From Acidobacteria bacterium CG_4_9_14_3_um_filter_49_7 (GTDB lineage Bacteria > Acidobacteriota > Holophagae > Thermotomaculales > Thermotomaculaceae), in the NCBI GenBank assembly GCA_002789615.1, contig PFTO01000004.1, positions 249 to 7,747 of the forward strand: DNA of 7,499 nucleotides, given 5' to 3'. The notes beneath the pieces are model-generated. The model was not told where the DNA came from and ran no database searches. It worked only from the letters and a program-made list of their open reading frames with translations. The position numbers and the translations under genes are program-made. Positions 6,244 to 7,499 of the stretch are shown piece after piece; position 1 is the stretch's first letter, and the number at the start of each line of letters is the position of its first letter.

Positions 6244-7487
6244 GAATCCTGAATCAGTCCACGGGATTTAAGATGTTCACGTGTGGCGTCATCCACAGAT
6301 TCGGTGAGAGCGGCGAGAATCTCAGGGGTAACCTTCGGATTGTTGAAAAACTCCAGTACCACACCCGTATTATCAAGACTCAGTTTTAAGTCTATGATCC
6401 TTTTAAGGATGGACAGAGGTGTAAGTCGGGAATGGATGATACGGGAGAGGATTTCAGGAGAAGCGGATCGGGTTTCCACAAGGCCTCTCAGAAGTTCTTC
6501 ATCACGGAAGATAATCCCCCAGAGTTCTCTGAAGATTTCCCCATCTGTTTCCAGAATGATTGAGATTTTCCCATCCAGCGGTAGCTGTGAAAACTGGTGG
6601 CTCAACTGGGAAAATGCCTGGTTCTTGACCTCGACTGACTTGATTTTCTTATCCCTCAGGACGTCCAGCAGATCTTTCAATGTGTTCAGTTGAGAAGCAA
6701 TGGCCAGGGCTTTGTTTCCGGGCAGGTTGGGGTTGTGAATCATCCGGTTGCGGATGCCGTGGTGTTTTGCCCATCGGCTGTGATCCAGAATGATCAGTTT
6801 TTCCGCACTCATAGTGTGAATCACACTTCCCAGAGTTGCTTCGGTCAGCGCCGGATTCTGCAGCAGGTTGCGGAGGATATTGAGATCGTGATGTTGCAGC
6901 AGCACGGTGATTTCTTTCTCGTCTTCTGAGCTGGCAGCGAGTTGAATCAGTTGACCCATGCTGCTTGCAGAGAGTTTTTCTGTTTCTTCAAATACCATTC
7001 CGGCAGGTTTTCCTGATGCGGAGAGTTTCTGTGTGAAGCGGTAAAAGGCCTTGATAATACTGAGCAGCGCTGGCCACCTTCGCTTAACAACGACGGTAAT
7101 ATACTGGAGCTCCAGCTCCGGCACCTGCTTCAGTGTTTCAGCAATTTCGATGGCAGTTCCGTTTCTTTCTCCGACGTTGTGTTTGAGTTTTGAAAGCCTT
7201 TCAAAGAGACGAACTATGTTCTGACTTGTTTCAATTGCAGTTCTGATATCATCCGGTAATGCCGGATTATCAAGAAGTTGAGATCGCGTATCATCTTTGA
7301 AAAACCAGCGGGGAAAGTTGTAGATTGCTTCCAGCGTCCCTGGATTTTCCAGTTGAATCGCGGCAGCGAACAGTTCGCCATCTGCCAGGAATCGGTTCTT
7401 TATGGCAGTTTCAGAAACTTCAGGATGTCCATCCCAGAGCAATGCCTGAAGCTCTTTTGAATCGGTGGAATTGCGTGCCTTCAGCAT
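6240..7487 (-). CDS. Alpha-solenoid protein with leucine-rich-repeat-variant-like NP motifs, possibly 5'-partial
   Basis: 415 residues if started at ATG 7487-7485, stop TGA at 6242-6240. The frame stays open to the window edge (four more codons) and the ATG has only a weak purine-rich AGAAG-type site upstream, so the true start may lie outside. The protein is almost all helical, without a signal peptide or membrane segment, so it is probably cytoplasmic. A recurring phrase of hydrophobic residue, any residue, N-P, any residue, hydrophobic, then P or T marks repeat boundaries: LLDNPALPDD (71-80), LLQNPALTEA (208-217), MIHNPNLPGN (249-258) and FFNNPKVTPE (380-389). This spacing and the helices between recall leucine-rich-repeat-variant and HEAT-like solenoids, which bind proteins. 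No enzyme motif is visible. It is the upstream gene of a probable pair with the GT-C/TPR membrane protein, so it may bind or regulate that machinery; that link is inference. Confidence 0.8.
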   Translation of the reverse strand: MLKARNSTDSKELQALLWDGHPEVSETAIKNRFLADGELFAAAIQLENPGTLEAIYNFPRWFFKDDTRSQLLDNPALPDDIRTAIETSQNIVRLFERLSKLKHNVGERNGTAIEIAETLKQVPELELQYITVVVKRRWPALLSIIKAFYRFTQKLSASGKPAGMVFEETEKLSASSMGQLIQLAASSEDEKEITVLLQHHDLNILRNLLQNPALTEATLGSVIHTMSAEKLIILDHSRWAKHHGIRNRMIHNPNLPGNKALAIASQLNTLKDLLDVLRDKKIKSVEVKNQAFSQLSHQFSQLPLDGKISIILETDGEIFRELWGIIFRDEELLRGLVETRSASPEILSRIIHSRLTPLSILKRIIDLKLSLDNTGVVLEFFNNPKVTPEILAALTESVDDATREHLKSRGLIQDS

Positions 7488-7499
7488 TTTTTCTTCTGC

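Overview
The window looks like chromosomal DNA from a Gram-negative-type (diderm) bacterium. The grounds are a lipoprotein signal peptide with a lipobox, Sec-type signal peptides, GGAG-type ribosome binding sites, tight ATGA gene overlaps and roughly balanced base composition. The phylum cannot be fixed from the sequence. The mix of a GT-C/TPR membrane protein, an NP-motif alpha-solenoid protein and an exoprotein with repeated C-terminal beta modules recalls Acidobacteriota, Aminicenantes-type and deltaproteobacterial genomes, but that is inference. No tRNA, rRNA, CRISPR array, insertion sequence or phage gene was seen.

Layout, plus strand: the 3' end of an unrecognised gene (1-296) is closed by a strong intrinsic terminator (322-346). 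A compact three-gene operon follows: a 148-aa lipoprotein (388-834), a 137-aa secreted beta-rich protein (831-1244) and an 851-aa secreted multidomain protein (1241-3796). Both junctions are ATGA overlaps, so translation is probably coupled. The large protein has an N-terminal papain/transglutaminase-like domain with a W-x-G-x-C-x-G-W motif, a PPC-like linker domain and three diverged copies of a C-terminal beta-sandwich-like module. All three products are predicted to leave the cytoplasm, so they may form one envelope or secreted enzyme system whose two small members serve the large one. I do not know a described system with this composition.

A 369-bp convergent intergenic region (3797-4165) holds several inverted and direct repeats but no convincing gene. 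One long inverted repeat folds over the stop codon of the large exoprotein.

Layout, minus strand (transcribed right to left): a cytoplasmic-looking alpha-helical repeat protein of the leucine-rich-repeat-variant type (6240-7487, frame open to the window edge) lies upstream of a 674-aa polytopic membrane protein with a TPR tail (4166-6190), related to the TMTC/PMT GT-C glycosyltransferases. Between them is a possible 18-codon mini-ORF (6187-6243) that overlaps both neighbours by ATGA, as if relaying translation from one gene to the next.
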